64,000 bases of DNA from Parahaliea mediterranea (GCF_003402235.1 NZ_QEWO01000007.1:1-64000); one strand, 5' to 3'; counted from the first letter of the stretch, positions 45,928-56,294 are shown. Made by a program: numbers and translations. Notes: generated by a model not told the origin, from the sequence alone.

Positions 45928-48900
45928 GTGGAACACGCCCTGATGCACCGCCTGGCGCGGGCCCTTTGGCGCCTGCTGGTGATGGCCATTGTGCTGCTGG
46001 CCGCCTATGTCAGCTTCGGCCGCCTGCTGGTGGACCGGGTTGGCAGCCAGCAGGACTGGATACTCGCCCAGCTCAACCAGCGGCTGCCCTTTACCATTGC
46101 CGCCGACCGGGTCAGCGGGGATTGGCGCTCCTTCAGCCCGGAGCTGGTGCTGACCGGCCTGCACCTGCGCTTTCCGGGCTATGCCGCGGGCGATATCAGC
46201 CTCGACGAGGGGCGGGTGCGCATCAATCCCCTGCGCAGCTTGCTGGAGGGTGGCCTGCGGGTGAGCCGCCTGCGCCTGGATGGCCTGACCCTGCCGCTGC
46301 AACTGGATGCCGAGGGTCGCTTCAGCCTAGTCGGGTTTGAGGGCGGTGATGGCAGCGCCGGCGAGTGGCTCCAGCACCTGGCCCTCAGCATCGAGGAGCT
46401 GGCGCTGCGCAACAACCATCTGGAAGTGTCCCTGCCCAGCGGCGACGTGCGCCACCTGAGTGTGGATTTCAACCTGCGGCGCGACGGCAGCCAGCGCGAG
46501 CTGAGCGGCGCCCTGCTTGGCGAGAGTACCGGCACGGCCATTCAGGTGGCGGCCGAGGGCCTGGGCAATCCCTTTGCCACCGATACCTTCGAGGGACGCG
46601 CCTATCTCGGCGCACGCGATGTCGACCTGCAGGCCCTGGCCCAATGGCTGCCCGCCGACACCCGGCTGCCGGCGCTGGCCGGCACGGTGGAACTGCAGGC
46701 CTGGCTGGACTGGCGCGAGGGCAAACCCCATCTGCGCACCCGCCTGCGTGGCGACGCCCTTAAGGCGCGGGCGCGCGATGGCGGCTGGCAATTGCCCCTG
46801 CAGCAACTGGCCTTTGACGCCGTGTTGCGGCGCGACCACAGCAGCTGGCGCATTCTGGTGCAGAACCTGCTGCTGGCCAGCGGCGAGGCCCGCCTGGTGG
46901 TGCCCCGCCTGCAGCTGGATAGCTGGGGCGATTCCCTGCGCCTGCGTGGTGAAAGCGTGCCGGTTGGCCCGTTAAACCAGGTGTTTTCCAGCCTGGGTAG
47001 CACCCCGCCGGCGCTGGCGGATGCCATGCAGGTGCTGGACACCCGCGGCCTGCTGCAGCGCGTGGAGCTGAGCCTGGACGACCGCCACAATCCGCAGCGC
47101 GGCTGGCAGGTGGCGGCCAACTTCCGCGACATTCACCTCAACTCCTGGCGCGGTGCGCCGGGCACCACCGGCGCATCGGGCTATGTCAACGTGGCACCCG
47201 GGCAGGGGCAGGTGGTGCTGGACGCGCGCCAGTTCAGCCTCGACTTCCCCACGGTTTACGACCACGCGCTGGACTACGAGGACATCTACGGCACGGTGGA
47301 TATTCGCTGGGACAGCGATGCCCTAAAACTGCACAGCGGCCAGATTGTGGCACGCGCGGCCGAAGGTGAATCGCATGCCCTGTTCGCCCTGCAGGTGCCG
47401 TTTACCCCGACATCGGCAGGGATCGAGATGGACCTGCTGGTGGGCCTGCAGGACTCCACCGCAGATCACCGCGACAAGTACCTGCCCACCGTGCTGGACC
47501 CAGGCCTGCTGGCCTGGCTGCGCGATGGCCTGGGGGAGGGCCGGGTTGAGCAGGGGGCGTTTTTATGGCGCGGCAGCCTGCGGCCACAGGCCGACCGGCT
47601 GCGCACCGTGCAGCTGTTTTTCCAGGTGGAAGACACCGCCCTGCGCTACCAGCCCGACTGGCCGCCTTTGGCCGACCTGTCCGGACTGGTGCTGATCGAC
47701 GATACCAACGTCAGCGTGTGGGGCGACAGCGCCAGGCTGTACAGCGCGCAGCTGGCGCAGCTTTCCGCCGAGGCCTGGATGGCGCCGGAGCAGGGCATGC
47801 AACTGGCCGTCAAAGGGCAGATGCAGGGCACCGTGGCCGACGGCCTGCGGCTGGTGAAAGAATCGCCCCTGTCTGGGCTCAGCGCCGGTGTCTTTGACGA
47901 CTGGGCTGGGCAGGGTGAGCTGGCCATCGATTTGGCGCTGGCGCTGGATTTACGCAGCGATGCGCCGCCGCCACAGGTGCGGGTGAATGCCCGCCTCAAC
48001 GACGCCAGCGCCGATCTGGGGGCGCTGCAATTGCAGCTGTCCGGCATCAGCGGCGCGGTGGATTACGACAGCAGGCGGGGCTTTCAGTCGCGCCAATTGA
48101 AGGGGCGGTTGTGGGGGCAGCCCCTGCGCGCTCGCTTTTCCGCGCTGGCGTCAGCAGACGCGGCGCCACCGGGGCTGGCCATCGAACTCGAAGGCGCGGT
48201 GCCTGCGGACGACCTGCAGGCCTGGCTCGGCCTGTCTGCGCCCTATCCCGCCACCGGCGTGGCCCAGGTCAGCGGTGTGCTGCAGGTGCCGACCGGCGCA
48301 GGTGCCAATCTGCAGCTTGGCTCTGATCTTACCGGCGTGGCCATTGCCCTGCCGCCGCCACTGAACAAGGCCGAGGCCGCGGCCCTGCCCCTGGCGATCG
48401 ACCTCAAACTTGGCAGTGCGCCGCGCCTGCTGACCCTGGACCTTCAGCGGCGCCTGCAGGCCGCCTTGCTGCTGGGGGAGGGCGGTGCCCTGGTGGGGGG
48501 GGATGTCGCCCTGCAGGAGCATGCCCAGACACCCCAGGCCGGCCAGTTGCGGCTGCGCGGCCACCTGCCGGTGCTGGAGCCGGCCCAGTGGCAGGACTGG
48601 CTGGCCCCGCCACCAGCCGCCGGTGCCAGCAGTGCCAGCGATGCTCTCAGCGGTACTCTCAGCAATACAAACAGCGATACCAGCAGCGATACCAGCAGCG
48701 ATACCAGCAGCGCCCCGCGCCGCCTGTCGCTGGCCGACCTGCCCCCGCTGGCAGTGGATGACCTGCTACTGGACAGTCTGCTGCTGGGGGGCATGGAGTT
48801 GCGGGACGTGGTGGTCAGTGGCAGCGCGAGTGAGGAACAGGGCTGGCAGATTCAGGCCGAGACTGACTGGCTGCAGGGCGCATTGACCCTGGTGCCGGAC

Positions 48901-49986
48901 CAGACCCGGGGCAGCCTGCAGATCAGCCACCTCAACCTCTCCGGCCTGACGGGGCTGGGCGGAGAGGACGCAAAGGGCGGCAAACAAGGCGGCGACCAGA
49001 ACGAGCTGGACTTCAGCAACCTGCCGCACCTGGCGGTGCGCATCGACCAGCTGCGCACCGACCGGCTCGACCTTGGTCACCTCGCCTTCGACCTGCACCC
49101 CGAGGGCAGCGGCCTGCGGGCCGCCCCGATTACCGGCGAGCTGGCCGGGCTGGTGCTGACCGCCGAGCAGCCGGGGGAATTGCTGTGGCAGCGCGATGGT
49201 GGCCAGTCCCATACCGCGCTGTCTGCTACACTTGATTTCGCCGACCTTGGCACCGTGCTGGAGCGCTTGGACTACGAGCGCATCATGGATACCGAGGGTG
49301 GGGAGTTTGCTGTCCAGCTGGATTGGCCCGGCGGCCCCCAGGACTTTGCCCTGGCGGCAACCCGTGGCCGTATCGGCATCGATGTGGGCGAGGGCCGCTT
49401 CCTGGACGCCCCTGCGGGCACCTCCGGCACCCTGCGGGTGGTGAGCATCTTCAACCTGACCGAAATCGTGCGCCGGCTCAGCCTCAGCCATATGTTCGAA
49501 TCCGGCATTCCGTTTGACTCCATGGACGGCGAGCTGTTTTTCCACGCCGGCAGCGTGGAAGTGCCGGGTCTGGAAGTAAAAGGCGCCTCCAGCAGTTTCA
49601 ACTTCTCGGTGATCAGCCCCCTGGCAGAGCAGACTCTGGACGGCGAACTGGTCGCCACCCTGCCGGTGGCCAGCAACCTGCCCTGGGTGGCAGCACTGAC
49701 CGCCGGGCTGCCGGTGGCGGCCGGTGTCTATGTGGTCAGCAAGGTGTTTGAACAACAGATGAACCGGGTATCCAGCGCGGTGTACGGTGTCGGCGGCAGC
49801 TGGGATGACCCACAAGTGAGCTTCAGCCGCATTTTCGATACCGGCAGCCGCCAGCGCGGCAGTGCAGAGGTCGAGGCCGGCGAGGCAGCGGCAGATCAGG
49901 CACCGGGTGATGCGCCGCCCGAGCCAAACGCCCCGGCCGATCCCAATTCGCCAGACGCAGCCGCACCGGCCGCCAGCGAGCCCTAG
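45928..49986 (+). CDS. yhdP: YhdP family AsmA-like protein
   Basis: A 1352-aa envelope protein. An N-terminal TM (ALWRLLVMAIVLLAAYVSFGRLLV) anchors a very long beta-groove with the DUF3971/AsmA_2 architecture; the C-terminus has FEQQMNRVSSAVYGVGGSWDDPQVSF. YhdP-type bridges move phospholipid toward the outer membrane. GTG at 45928 follows GGGAGAG; ATG at 45943 is possible. Near residue 910 a Ser/Thr/Asp linker carries SDTS repeats. The C-terminal tail is Ala/Pro-rich. The stop touches the darP stop with no gap. Confidence 0.93.
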   Translation: MEHALMHRLARALWRLLVMAIVLLAAYVSFGRLLVDRVGSQQDWILAQLNQRLPFTIAADRVSGDWRSFSPELVLTGLHLRFPGYAAGDISLDEGRVRINPLRSLLEGGLRVSRLRLDGLTLPLQLDAEGRFSLVGFEGGDGSAGEWLQHLALSIEELALRNNHLEVSLPSGDVRHLSVDFNLRRDGSQRELSGALLGESTGTAIQVAAEGLGNPFATDTFEGRAYLGARDVDLQALAQWLPADTRLPALAGTVELQAWLDWREGKPHLRTRLRGDALKARARDGGWQLPLQQLAFDAVLRRDHSSWRILVQNLLLASGEARLVVPRLQLDSWGDSLRLRGESVPVGPLNQVFSSLGSTPPALADAMQVLDTRGLLQRVELSLDDRHNPQRGWQVAANFRDIHLNSWRGAPGTTGASGYVNVAPGQGQVVLDARQFSLDFPTVYDHALDYEDIYGTVDIRWDSDALKLHSGQIVARAAEGESHALFALQVPFTPTSAGIEMDLLVGLQDSTADHRDKYLPTVLDPGLLAWLRDGLGEGRVEQGAFLWRGSLRPQADRLRTVQLFFQVEDTALRYQPDWPPLADLSGLVLIDDTNVSVWGDSARLYSAQLAQLSAEAWMAPEQGMQLAVKGQMQGTVADGLRLVKESPLSGLSAGVFDDWAGQGELAIDLALALDLRSDAPPPQVRVNARLNDASADLGALQLQLSGISGAVDYDSRRGFQSRQLKGRLWGQPLRARFSALASADAAPPGLAIELEGAVPADDLQAWLGLSAPYPATGVAQVSGVLQVPTGAGANLQLGSDLTGVAIALPPPLNKAEAAALPLAIDLKLGSAPRLLTLDLQRRLQAALLLGEGGALVGGDVALQEHAQTPQAGQLRLRGHLPVLEPAQWQDWLAPPPAAGASSASDALSGTLSNTNSDTSSDTSSDTSSAPRRLSLADLPPLAVDDLLLDSLLLGGMELRDVVVSGSASEEQGWQIQAETDWLQGALTLVPDQTRGSLQISHLNLSGLTGLGGEDAKGGKQGGDQNELDFSNLPHLAVRIDQLRTDRLDLGHLAFDLHPEGSGLRAAPITGELAGLVLTAEQPGELLWQRDGGQSHTALSATLDFADLGTVLERLDYERIMDTEGGEFAVQLDWPGGPQDFALAATRGRIGIDVGEGRFLDAPAGTSGTLRVVSIFNLTEIVRRLSLSHMFESGIPFDSMDGELFFHAGSVEVPGLEVKGASSSFNFSVISPLAEQTLDGELVATLPVASNLPWVAALTAGLPVAAGVYVVSKVFEQQMNRVSSAVYGVGGSWDDPQVSFSRIFDTGSRQRGSAEVEAGEAAADQAPGDAPPEPNAPADPNSPDAAAPAASEP
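48672..48707 (+). repeat. 12-bp repeats in yhdP linker
   Basis: Three near-identical AGCGATACCAGC-type units encode SDTSSDTSSDTSS in a Ser/Asn-rich stretch between two groove segments. Copy number may vary. Confidence 0.85.
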
Positions 49987-50514
49987 CTAGCTCGCCGCGC
50001 CGCCGCTGTGCTCGTCCAGCTCCCGCAGGTAGCGGAACAGCTTGCGGCTGGCTGCCGGCGGTTTGTTGCGCGCGCTTTCGCGCTGGTGCTGTAGCACCAG
50101 CTGGCGCAGGTGCTGGCGGTCGGCGTGGGGCCAGCGCGTCACCACCTGCTCGATGCCTTTCAGGCCCTGGGTCAGTACCTCGTCACGCAGTTGCTCCAGG
50201 CGCTGGAAGCGGTCGGCGCTCTCGCGCTGCTCGCGGTACAGGTTGTCCAGCGCCGCCTCGATGGGGGTGGGGTCGATATTGCGCATCAGCTTGCCAATGA
50301 ACTGCATGTGCCGGCGGCGGGCGCTGTTGGAGTTGATGGCCTTGGCCTCGGCGATGGCCTGGATCAGCTGCGGGTCCTCCAGCGGGATTTTTTCCAGTTG
50401 CCGGTCGCTGAGGCGGGTCAGGGTTTCTCCCAGCTCCTGCAGCGCCGTCATGCGGCGCTTCAGTTCGCTTTTACTGGGGGCGTCGTCGCCGTATTCGTCG
50501 TAGTCGTCAGCCAT
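49987..50514 (-). CDS. darP: Ribosome biogenesis factor DarP (YjgA, DUF615)
   Basis: A 175-aa helical protein binding late 50S intermediates: SKSELKRRMTALQELGETL, LIQAIAEAKAINSNSARRRHMQFIGKLMR, and the closing KLFRYLREL. ATG at 50514 is used; its first eight bases overlap the mgtE stop, so it is probably coupled to it. Confidence 0.94.
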   Translation of the reverse strand: MADDYDEYGDDAPSKSELKRRMTALQELGETLTRLSDRQLEKIPLEDPQLIQAIAEAKAINSNSARRRHMQFIGKLMRNIDPTPIEAALDNLYREQRESADRFQRLEQLRDEVLTQGLKGIEQVVTRWPHADRQHLRQLVLQHQRESARNKPPAASRKLFRYLRELDEHSGGAAS

Positions 50515-51862
50515 AAAACCAGGTCGCCAGGCCAAGGAAGGAAACAAAGCCCACCACGTCGGTGACGGTGGTGAGCACCACGCCCCCGGCCAGGGCCGGG
50601 TCGATATTCACACGTTTGAGCAGCAGTGGCAGGGCCGCGCCGGTAAAGGCCGCGGTGACCAGGTTGATCATCATGGCCGCGGCAATAATCAGGCCGATAT
50701 GCCTGTCGTCAAACCACAGCGCGGCGGTCACCGCCACCACCGTGGCCCACAGCATGCCATTGAGCACGCCAACGCCCAGTTCGCGATTGATCAGCCAGGC
50801 GCCATTGCTGCGGCTGACGTGGCCCATGGCCATGCCGCGCACCAGTACGGTGAGGGTCTGGGTGCCGGCTATGCCGCCCATGGAGGCGACAATGGGCATC
50901 AGCACCGCCAGCGCCACGACTTTCTCGATGGTGCCCTGGAACAGGTTGATGACGGCGGCGGCGACAAAAGCGGTGACCAGGTTGATCCCCAGCCAGATGG
51001 CCCGGCGCTGGGCCGTGCGAAACACCGGGGCAAAGGTGTCCAGGTCTTCCTCCAGGCCGGCCATGGAGGTCAGGGAGTGGTCAGCGTCCTCGCGGATAAC
51101 GTCCACCACGTCGTCAATGGTGATACGGCCCAGCAGGCGGCCTTCTTCATCCACCACCGGGGCCGATACCCAGTCGTGGCGCTCGAACAGGCGCGCCACT
51201 TCGTCGTCGGGCATGTAGGCGGGAATGGGGTCCACGTCGGTGTCCATCATCTCGCGCACGGTGCGCGAGGGGTCCGACACCAGCAGGGTGCCCAGCGGCA
51301 GCAGGCCCACAAAGCGGTCGTCGCGGTTGACCACGATCAGGTTGTCGGTCATGGCCGGCAGCTCTTCGTGCCGGCGCAGGTAGCGCAACACCACATCCAG
51401 GGTCAGGCGCGCCCGGATGGTAATGGTGTCGGTATTCATCAGGCCGCCGGCGGTGTCGTCGGGGTAGTGCAGCACCCGCTCCAGTCGCGCCCGGTCCTGG
51501 TGGTCCATGGCATCCAGGACTTCCCGGGTGACCTGCTCCGGCAGCTGCTGCAGGATGTCGGCAACGTCGTCGTCGTCCAGGTGTTCGGTAATCTGGGCGA
51601 CCTCGGCGGCATCCATGTCGCTGAGGAAGTGGGTACGCAGCTCGTCGGAGAGCTCGTTGATGATGTCGCCCTCGTTGTCGAGGTCGACCATCTTCCACAG
51701 GATGTGGCGGAAGCGCGGGGTGGAGGATTCCAGCAGGTGGGCCACGTCCCCGGGGGGGAGGCCGTTGAGCATGCGTTTAACGTCGACGAAGGTGCCGGAT
51801 TCCAGTGCCGCCGACAGGCGGTCGAGTTGTTGCTGGGATTTGGGCGTATTCGTCGCTGCCAT
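50507..51862 (-). CDS. mgtE: Magnesium transporter MgtE
   Basis: A 451-aa magnesium channel. N domain (LSAALESGTFVDVKRMLNGLPPGDVAHLLE), two CBS domains (about 135-255), a plug helix, and five TM helices with GIAGTQTLTVLVRGMA. The CBS region senses cytoplasmic Mg2+. It is normal length. The next gene, darP, overlaps its end. Confidence 0.95.
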   Translation of the reverse strand: MAATNTPKSQQQLDRLSAALESGTFVDVKRMLNGLPPGDVAHLLESSTPRFRHILWKMVDLDNEGDIINELSDELRTHFLSDMDAAEVAQITEHLDDDDVADILQQLPEQVTREVLDAMDHQDRARLERVLHYPDDTAGGLMNTDTITIRARLTLDVVLRYLRRHEELPAMTDNLIVVNRDDRFVGLLPLGTLLVSDPSRTVREMMDTDVDPIPAYMPDDEVARLFERHDWVSAPVVDEEGRLLGRITIDDVVDVIREDADHSLTSMAGLEEDLDTFAPVFRTAQRRAIWLGINLVTAFVAAAVINLFQGTIEKVVALAVLMPIVASMGGIAGTQTLTVLVRGMAMGHVSRSNGAWLINRELGVGVLNGMLWATVVAVTAALWFDDRHIGLIIAAAMMINLVTAAFTGAALPLLLKRVNIDPALAGGVVLTTVTDVVGFVSFLGLATWFYG

Positions 51863-51977
51863 TGCCTTCCTTACCGCTGCCGCGCCGCGGCGGAATTGCC
51901 GGGCCGGTTAATTATCCGGAAAAGCCACAGGCACAACAACTTGCAGCGGGGGCGCAAGGCGTGTTCAGGGGTGTGAA

Positions 51978-52247
51978 TTATTCCGCTTCGTCGAAGCGAT
52001 TGGCGATCAGCGTCGCGAGGGCCTCGAGCGCATCCTGCTCGTCGTCGCCGCTGATCTCGATATCCAGCACGGTGCCCTTGCCGGCGGCCAGCATCATCAC
52101 CGACATGATGCTCTTGCCGTCCACCAGCTTGCCGTCCCGACCGGCCTGGATAGAGCTGGAAAAGGCGCTGGTGCAGCCCACGAACTTGGCGGCCGCGCGG
52201 GCGTGCAGGCCAAGCTTGTTGACAATGGTGAGCTGGGTGCGGATCAC
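51978..52247 (-). CDS. npr: HPr-like phosphocarrier NPr
   Basis: An 89-aa PTS phosphocarrier. Phosphorylation site His15 in KLGLHARAAAK, and a Ser46 site in DGKSIMSVMMLAA. It passes phosphate from EI-Ntr to PtsN in the nitrogen-related PTS. The GTG at 52247 overlaps the rapZ stop (GTGA). Confidence 0.95.
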   Translation of the reverse strand: MIRTQLTIVNKLGLHARAAAKFVGCTSAFSSSIQAGRDGKLVDGKSIMSVMMLAAGKGTVLDIEISGDDEQDALEALATLIANRFDEAE

Positions 52248-53104
52248 GACGGTTGCAATTCCCGGTGTCGGAGATGGACTTGCGGGAACTGCTGTCGGTA
52301 GTGCTGGTACAGCCGATCCGCGAGATATACTGACCGATGTTGCCCACCGGTACAACCCACGGCAATGGTCATGTAGGAGCGGTTGCTGTCGGCATAGGCG
52401 GGCAGCCAGCGGTCGAGGTAACTGGCGATGCTGTTGAACAGATCGTGGGTGGCTTCCTGGGCTTCCAGAAAGTCCCGCACCGGCTCGTCCAGGCCGCTCA
52501 GCAGGCGCAACTCCCGGACCCAGTGGGGGTTGGGCAGCATGCGCACGTCAAACATCAGGTCGGCGTCGGCCGGCACGCCGCGCTTGAAGCCGAAGGACTG
52601 GAACAGGATGGACATGCTGCGGTTGCTGTCCCCCAGCAGGCGCTCGCGGATGGCATCGCGCAGCTCGTAGAGGGTGAGCTGGCTGGTGTCCAGCACCAGC
52701 GAGGCGGCGCTGGCAATGGGCTCGAGCAGCTCCCGCTCGCGCAGGATGGCCTCGGCCAGGGGCAGGCTGTGGTCGCTGAGGGGGTGCTTGCGGCGGGTTT
52801 CGCTGAAGCGTTTGATTAGGGCCGCGTCCTGGGCGTCCAGGAACAGTACCTGGCAGTCCGTACCCTCGGGCAGGGATTCGAGGATGGCGTTGAAATCCTG
52901 CAGGTCCTTCCAGGCGTTGCGCGCGTCAATGCACACCGCGGCGCCGCGGAAGTGGGCAAATTCCTCGCGGAAGGTCTGCTCCACCAAGGCCGGCAGCAGG
53001 CCCAGCGGCAGGTTGTCGATGCAGTAGTATCCCTCGTCTTCCAGCTGGTGCAGGGCGGTACTCTTACCGGAGCCGGAGCGGCCGCTGATGATAACGAGTT
53101 CCAC
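52244..53104 (-). CDS. rapZ: RNase adapter protein RapZ
   Basis: A 286-aa P-loop protein, Walker A GRSGSGKS at residues 8-15, LEDEGYYCIDNLP, and the C-terminal VGCTGGQHRSVYLAD. In enterobacteria RapZ steers sRNA decay controlling GlcN6P synthase. GTG start at 53104, three bases after the ptsN stop. Confidence 0.96.
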   Translation of the reverse strand: MELVIISGRSGSGKSTALHQLEDEGYYCIDNLPLGLLPALVEQTFREEFAHFRGAAVCIDARNAWKDLQDFNAILESLPEGTDCQVLFLDAQDAALIKRFSETRRKHPLSDHSLPLAEAILRERELLEPIASAASLVLDTSQLTLYELRDAIRERLLGDSNRSMSILFQSFGFKRGVPADADLMFDVRMLPNPHWVRELRLLSGLDEPVRDFLEAQEATHDLFNSIASYLDRWLPAYADSNRSYMTIAVGCTGGQHRSVYLADRLYQHYRQQFPQVHLRHRELQPS

Positions 53105-53107
53105 GGC

Positions 53108-53566
53108 TCACACCTGCCACTGGGTGGCGATATCGTAAAGGGCCTGGTTATCGCCGGCGTTGCGCAGGGCCTGGCAGAACTCCGCCTGGCTGAACAGGCC
53201 GGCGATGTGGGACAGGATGTCCAGGTGTTCCTGGTGGGCCTCCTCCGGCACCAGCAGCACAAATAGCAGATCCACCGGCTGGTTGTCGGGGGCGTCGAAG
53301 TCGACCGCTTCATCCACGCTCAGCAGGGTGCCCAGGGGCTGGCTGCAGTTGGGAATGCGGCAGTGGGGAATGGCGATGCCCTGGCCGAGGCCGGTACTGC
53401 CGAGCTTCTCGCGGGCAATCAGCTGGGTGAAGACCTCGGCATAGGGCAGCGACAGCTGGTCTTCACTGATGATTCTGGCAATGGTTTCAAACAGGCGTTT
53501 TTTGCTGCCCCCGGGCGCGCGGCAGATGGTGCGCCCGGGGGAGAGTATTTGCGTCAGGTTTTGCAT
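53108..53566 (-). CDS. ptsN: PTS IIA-like nitrogen regulatory protein PtsN
   Basis: A 152-aa EIIA(Ntr). Phospho-acceptor His68 lies in GQGIAIPHCR. Fold motifs LPYAEVFTQLIAREKLGSTGLG and VLLVPEEAHQEHLDILSHIA are present. It regulates potassium and nitrogen responses and is next to hpf and rpoN as usual. Confidence 0.96.
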   Translation of the reverse strand: MQNLTQILSPGRTICRAPGGSKKRLFETIARIISEDQLSLPYAEVFTQLIAREKLGSTGLGQGIAIPHCRIPNCSQPLGTLLSVDEAVDFDAPDNQPVDLLFVLLVPEEAHQEHLDILSHIAGLFSQAEFCQALRNAGDNQALYDIATQWQV

Positions 53567-53576
53567 GGGATGGGCT

Positions 53577-53864
53577 TCAGTGGCCTCGTGCCTTTTCTTT
53601 GTGTTTGATCAACTGGCGGTCGAGCTTGTCGGCCAGGGCGTCGATGGCGGCGTACATGTCCTCGGACTCGGCCGCGGCAAAAATGTCGGCGCCGGAGATA
53701 TGCACGTTGGCCTCGGCCTTCTGGATCATTTTCTCGACGATAAGGGTGACTTCGGTGTTGGTTATTTGATCGAAATGTCGTTGCAGGCGCTCAAACTTGT
53801 TTTCCACGTATTCCCGCAGCGGGGTGGTAACTTCTACATGGTGACCGCTGACATTCAGTTGCAT
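53577..53864 (-). CDS. hpf: Ribosome hibernation promoting factor (short form)
   Basis: A 95-aa protein with the beta-alpha-beta-beta-beta-alpha HPF fold: VSGHHVEVTTPLREYVENKFERLQRHFDQI, TLIVEKMIQKAEANVHISGADIFAAAE. It binds idle ribosomes and favours 100S dimers. Short form, between rpoN and ptsN. Confidence 0.95.
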   Translation of the reverse strand: MQLNVSGHHVEVTTPLREYVENKFERLQRHFDQITNTEVTLIVEKMIQKAEANVHISGADIFAAAESEDMYAAIDALADKLDRQLIKHKEKARGH

Positions 53865-53911
53865 AACTGACTCCTTCTTCAGTGTGAACCGGCGCCGGGG
53901 CCGGTGCGGTG

Positions 53912-53930
53912 GCGGCCTGCAAAAGGCCGC
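53912..53930. terminator. Hairpin between rpoN and hpf
   Basis: GCGGCCT and AGGCCGC pair around a five-base loop, 11 bp after the rpoN stop. No T-run on the minus strand, so it may only reduce read-through. Confidence 0.4.
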
Positions 53931-53941
53931 TCCATTTCATT

Positions 53942-55444
53942 CTAGACCAATCTCTTGCGCTCATTGGAGGGCGGAATGAGCAGGGTGTCACGGTATTTGG
54001 CGACGGTTCTCCGGGCCACCTGGATGCCCTGGTCCTCCAGCAACTGGGTGATCTTGTTGTCGCTCAGGGGTTTGCGCGGGTTCTCCGCCGCCACCAGCTT
54101 TTTGATTAGGGCGCGAATGGCGGTGGAGGAACACTCCCCCCCGCCGGCGGTGCCCACATGGCTGGAGAAAAAGTACTTCAGCTCGAAGATGCCCCTGGGG
54201 GTGTGCATGTACTTGCGAGTGGTGACCCGGGAAATGGTGGACTCGTGCATGTCCACCGCCTCGGCAATGTCGTGCAGCACCAGCGGTTTCATGGCCTCCT
54301 CGCCGTACTCCAGGAAGTTGCGCTGGTGCTCGACGATCTTGCTGGCCACCTTCATCAGGGTCTCGTTGCGGCTCTGCAGGCTCTTCAGGAACCAGCGGGC
54401 CTCCTGCAGGTTGTCCTTGAGGAAGGTGTTGTCGGCGCTGTTGTCGGCGCGCTTGATCAGGCTGGCGTAGTTGCTGTTGATGCGCAGGCGCGGCGCGATG
54501 TCGGGGTTCAGCTCCACCACCCAGCGCTGGTTGAGTTTGCGTACAAACACATCGGGCACGATGTATTCGGTGTCGTCGCTCTCCACGGACAGCCCGGGGT
54601 TTGGGTCCAGGCTGCGGATCAGCCCCAACGCCTGGCGCAAATCGTCTTCGGTGAGGCGGGCGCGGCGCAGGATCTGCTGGTGGTCGCCGGCACCCAGCTG
54701 GTTCATGTGGCGGCTGACAATGGTGCGCGCCGCGTCCAGGTAGGGGGTGTCCGGGGGTAGCTGGCCGAGCTGGATCAGCAGGCATTCCTGCAAGTCCCTG
54801 GCGCAGACACCGGCGGGTTCGAACTGCTGCAGGCAGTGCAGCACGGCCACCACCTCGTCCATCTCGATATCCAGGTTGGCGCCGGTCAGCGACTCGAGGA
54901 TGTCCTCCAGCGGGCTGGTGAGGCGGCCGTTGTGGTCGGTGGCGTCGATGATAGCCAGGGCGATGACCCGGTCTACATCCGACAGACGGGTCAGGTTGAG
55001 CTGCCAGCGCAGGCGATCCTGCAGGGATTCGCCGCTGCTGTTGCGGGATTCAAAGTCGTAGTCGCCGCCCTCGTCGGGGCCGCTGGCGGCGGGGGCGGAC
55101 GCGGAGGGCAGCAGGTCGTCCCACTGGGTGTCCACCGGCAGATCCTCGGGCATGGAGGCCTGCCATTCGCCGTCGTCGCCGGTGTTGTCGGCCGCGGTGC
55201 CCTCAAGGCTCTCCAGGGGGCCGTCGCCGCTTTCGCGGGTTGCCTCGCTGTGGCGCTCGGTGTTGTCGGCGGGCTCCGGGCTGTCGTCGTCTTCGGCGGT
55301 TTCCAGCAGCGGGTTGGAGTCGAGCGCCTGCTGGATCTCCTGCTGCAAATCCAGCGTGCTGAGCTGCAACAACCGGATCGCTTGCTGCAGCTGCGGCGTC
55401 ATGGTCAGCTGCTGGCCAAGTTTGAGTTGGAGCGACTGCTTCAT
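53942..55444 (-). CDS. rpoN: RNA polymerase sigma-54 factor
   Basis: A 500-aa sigma-54. The glutamine-rich activator region ([23 protein letters not shown]) is at the start, an acidic stretch follows, then the core-binding domain, the helix-turn-helix, and the C-terminal RpoN box [10 protein letters not shown] with SNERKRLV at the end. ATG at 55444; the open frame upstream shows no conservation. Confidence 0.97.
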   Translation of the reverse strand: MKQSLQLKLGQQLTMTPQLQQAIRLLQLSTLDLQQEIQQALDSNPLLETAEDDDSPEPADNTERHSEATRESGDGPLESLEGTAADNTGDDGEWQASMPEDLPVDTQWDDLLPSASAPAASGPDEGGDYDFESRNSSGESLQDRLRWQLNLTRLSDVDRVIALAIIDATDHNGRLTSPLEDILESLTGANLDIEMDEVVAVLHCLQQFEPAGVCARDLQECLLIQLGQLPPDTPYLDAARTIVSRHMNQLGAGDHQQILRRARLTEDDLRQALGLIRSLDPNPGLSVESDDTEYIVPDVFVRKLNQRWVVELNPDIAPRLRINSNYASLIKRADNSADNTFLKDNLQEARWFLKSLQSRNETLMKVASKIVEHQRNFLEYGEEAMKPLVLHDIAEAVDMHESTISRVTTRKYMHTPRGIFELKYFFSSHVGTAGGGECSSTAIRALIKKLVAAENPRKPLSDNKITQLLEDQGIQVARRTVAKYRDTLLIPPSNERKRLV

Positions 55445-55568
55445 GGGGTTGTTAAGGGTTCCGATACCACGGTAGGCGTACTGCTCGCGATGGCTTGTGG
55501 CCAGTGTAGCGCCGGGCGCGGAAGGCTGGCAACCGCTGGCGCGAATATTGCTTATACCACCGCTGGCT

Positions 55569-56294
55569 TTACAGTCGGAACTGATCCCCGAGGTAGACCC
55601 GGCGCACCGATTCGTTGGCGAGAATGTCCTCGGTGCCCCCCTCGGCGATGATGTGGCCCTCGCCCACAATGAAGGCGTTCTCGCAGATATCCAGGGTGTC
55701 GCGCACGTTGTGGTCGGTGATCAGCACCCCGATCCCGCGGTCGCGCAGTTGCCGGATGATCTGCTTGATGTCGTTGACGGAAATCGGGTCGACCCCGGCG
55801 AAGGGCTCGTCCAGCAGGATGAAGTCCGGCTCGGTGGCCAGGGCGCGGGCGATCTCCACCCGGCGCCGCTCGCCACCAGACAGGGACTGGCCAAGGCTGT
55901 CGCGCAGGTGGCTGACGTGGAATTCTTCCAGCAGGGCGTCGCAGCGCTCCTGGCGCTGGGCCCGGTTCAGGTCGGGGCGCGTTTCAAGGATGGACAGGAT
56001 ATTGCTGCCCACACTCAGGCGGCGGAAGATGGACGCCTCCTGGGGCAGGTAGCCAATGCCGCGCCGGGCGCGCTCGTGCATGGGCAGGGCGGTCACGTCC
56101 TCGCCGTTCAGCACGATGCTGCCGCGGTCGGCGCGGACTATGCCCACAATCATGTAGAAACAGGTGGTTTTGCCGGCGCCGTTGGGACCCAGCAGGCCCA
56201 CAATCTGGCCGCTCTCCAGCTGCAGGGACACATCCTGCACCACCTGTCGCCCGCGGTAGGCCTTGGCCAGGTTACTGGCCGTCAGTTGCGCCAC
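55569..56294 (-). CDS. lptB: LPS export ABC transporter ATP-binding protein LptB
   Basis: A 241-aa ATPase driving LPS extraction with LptFG. Walker [10 protein letters not shown], signature [15 protein letters not shown], Walker [14 protein letters not shown], and the H-loop [10 protein letters not shown]. The GTG start at 56294 lies within the lptA end (23-base overlap). Confidence 0.97.
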   Translation of the reverse strand: MAQLTASNLAKAYRGRQVVQDVSLQLESGQIVGLLGPNGAGKTTCFYMIVGIVRADRGSIVLNGEDVTALPMHERARRGIGYLPQEASIFRRLSVGSNILSILETRPDLNRAQRQERCDALLEEFHVSHLRDSLGQSLSGGERRRVEIARALATEPDFILLDEPFAGVDPISVNDIKQIIRQLRDRGIGVLITDHNVRDTLDICENAFIVGEGHIIAEGGTEDILANESVRRVYLGDQFRL

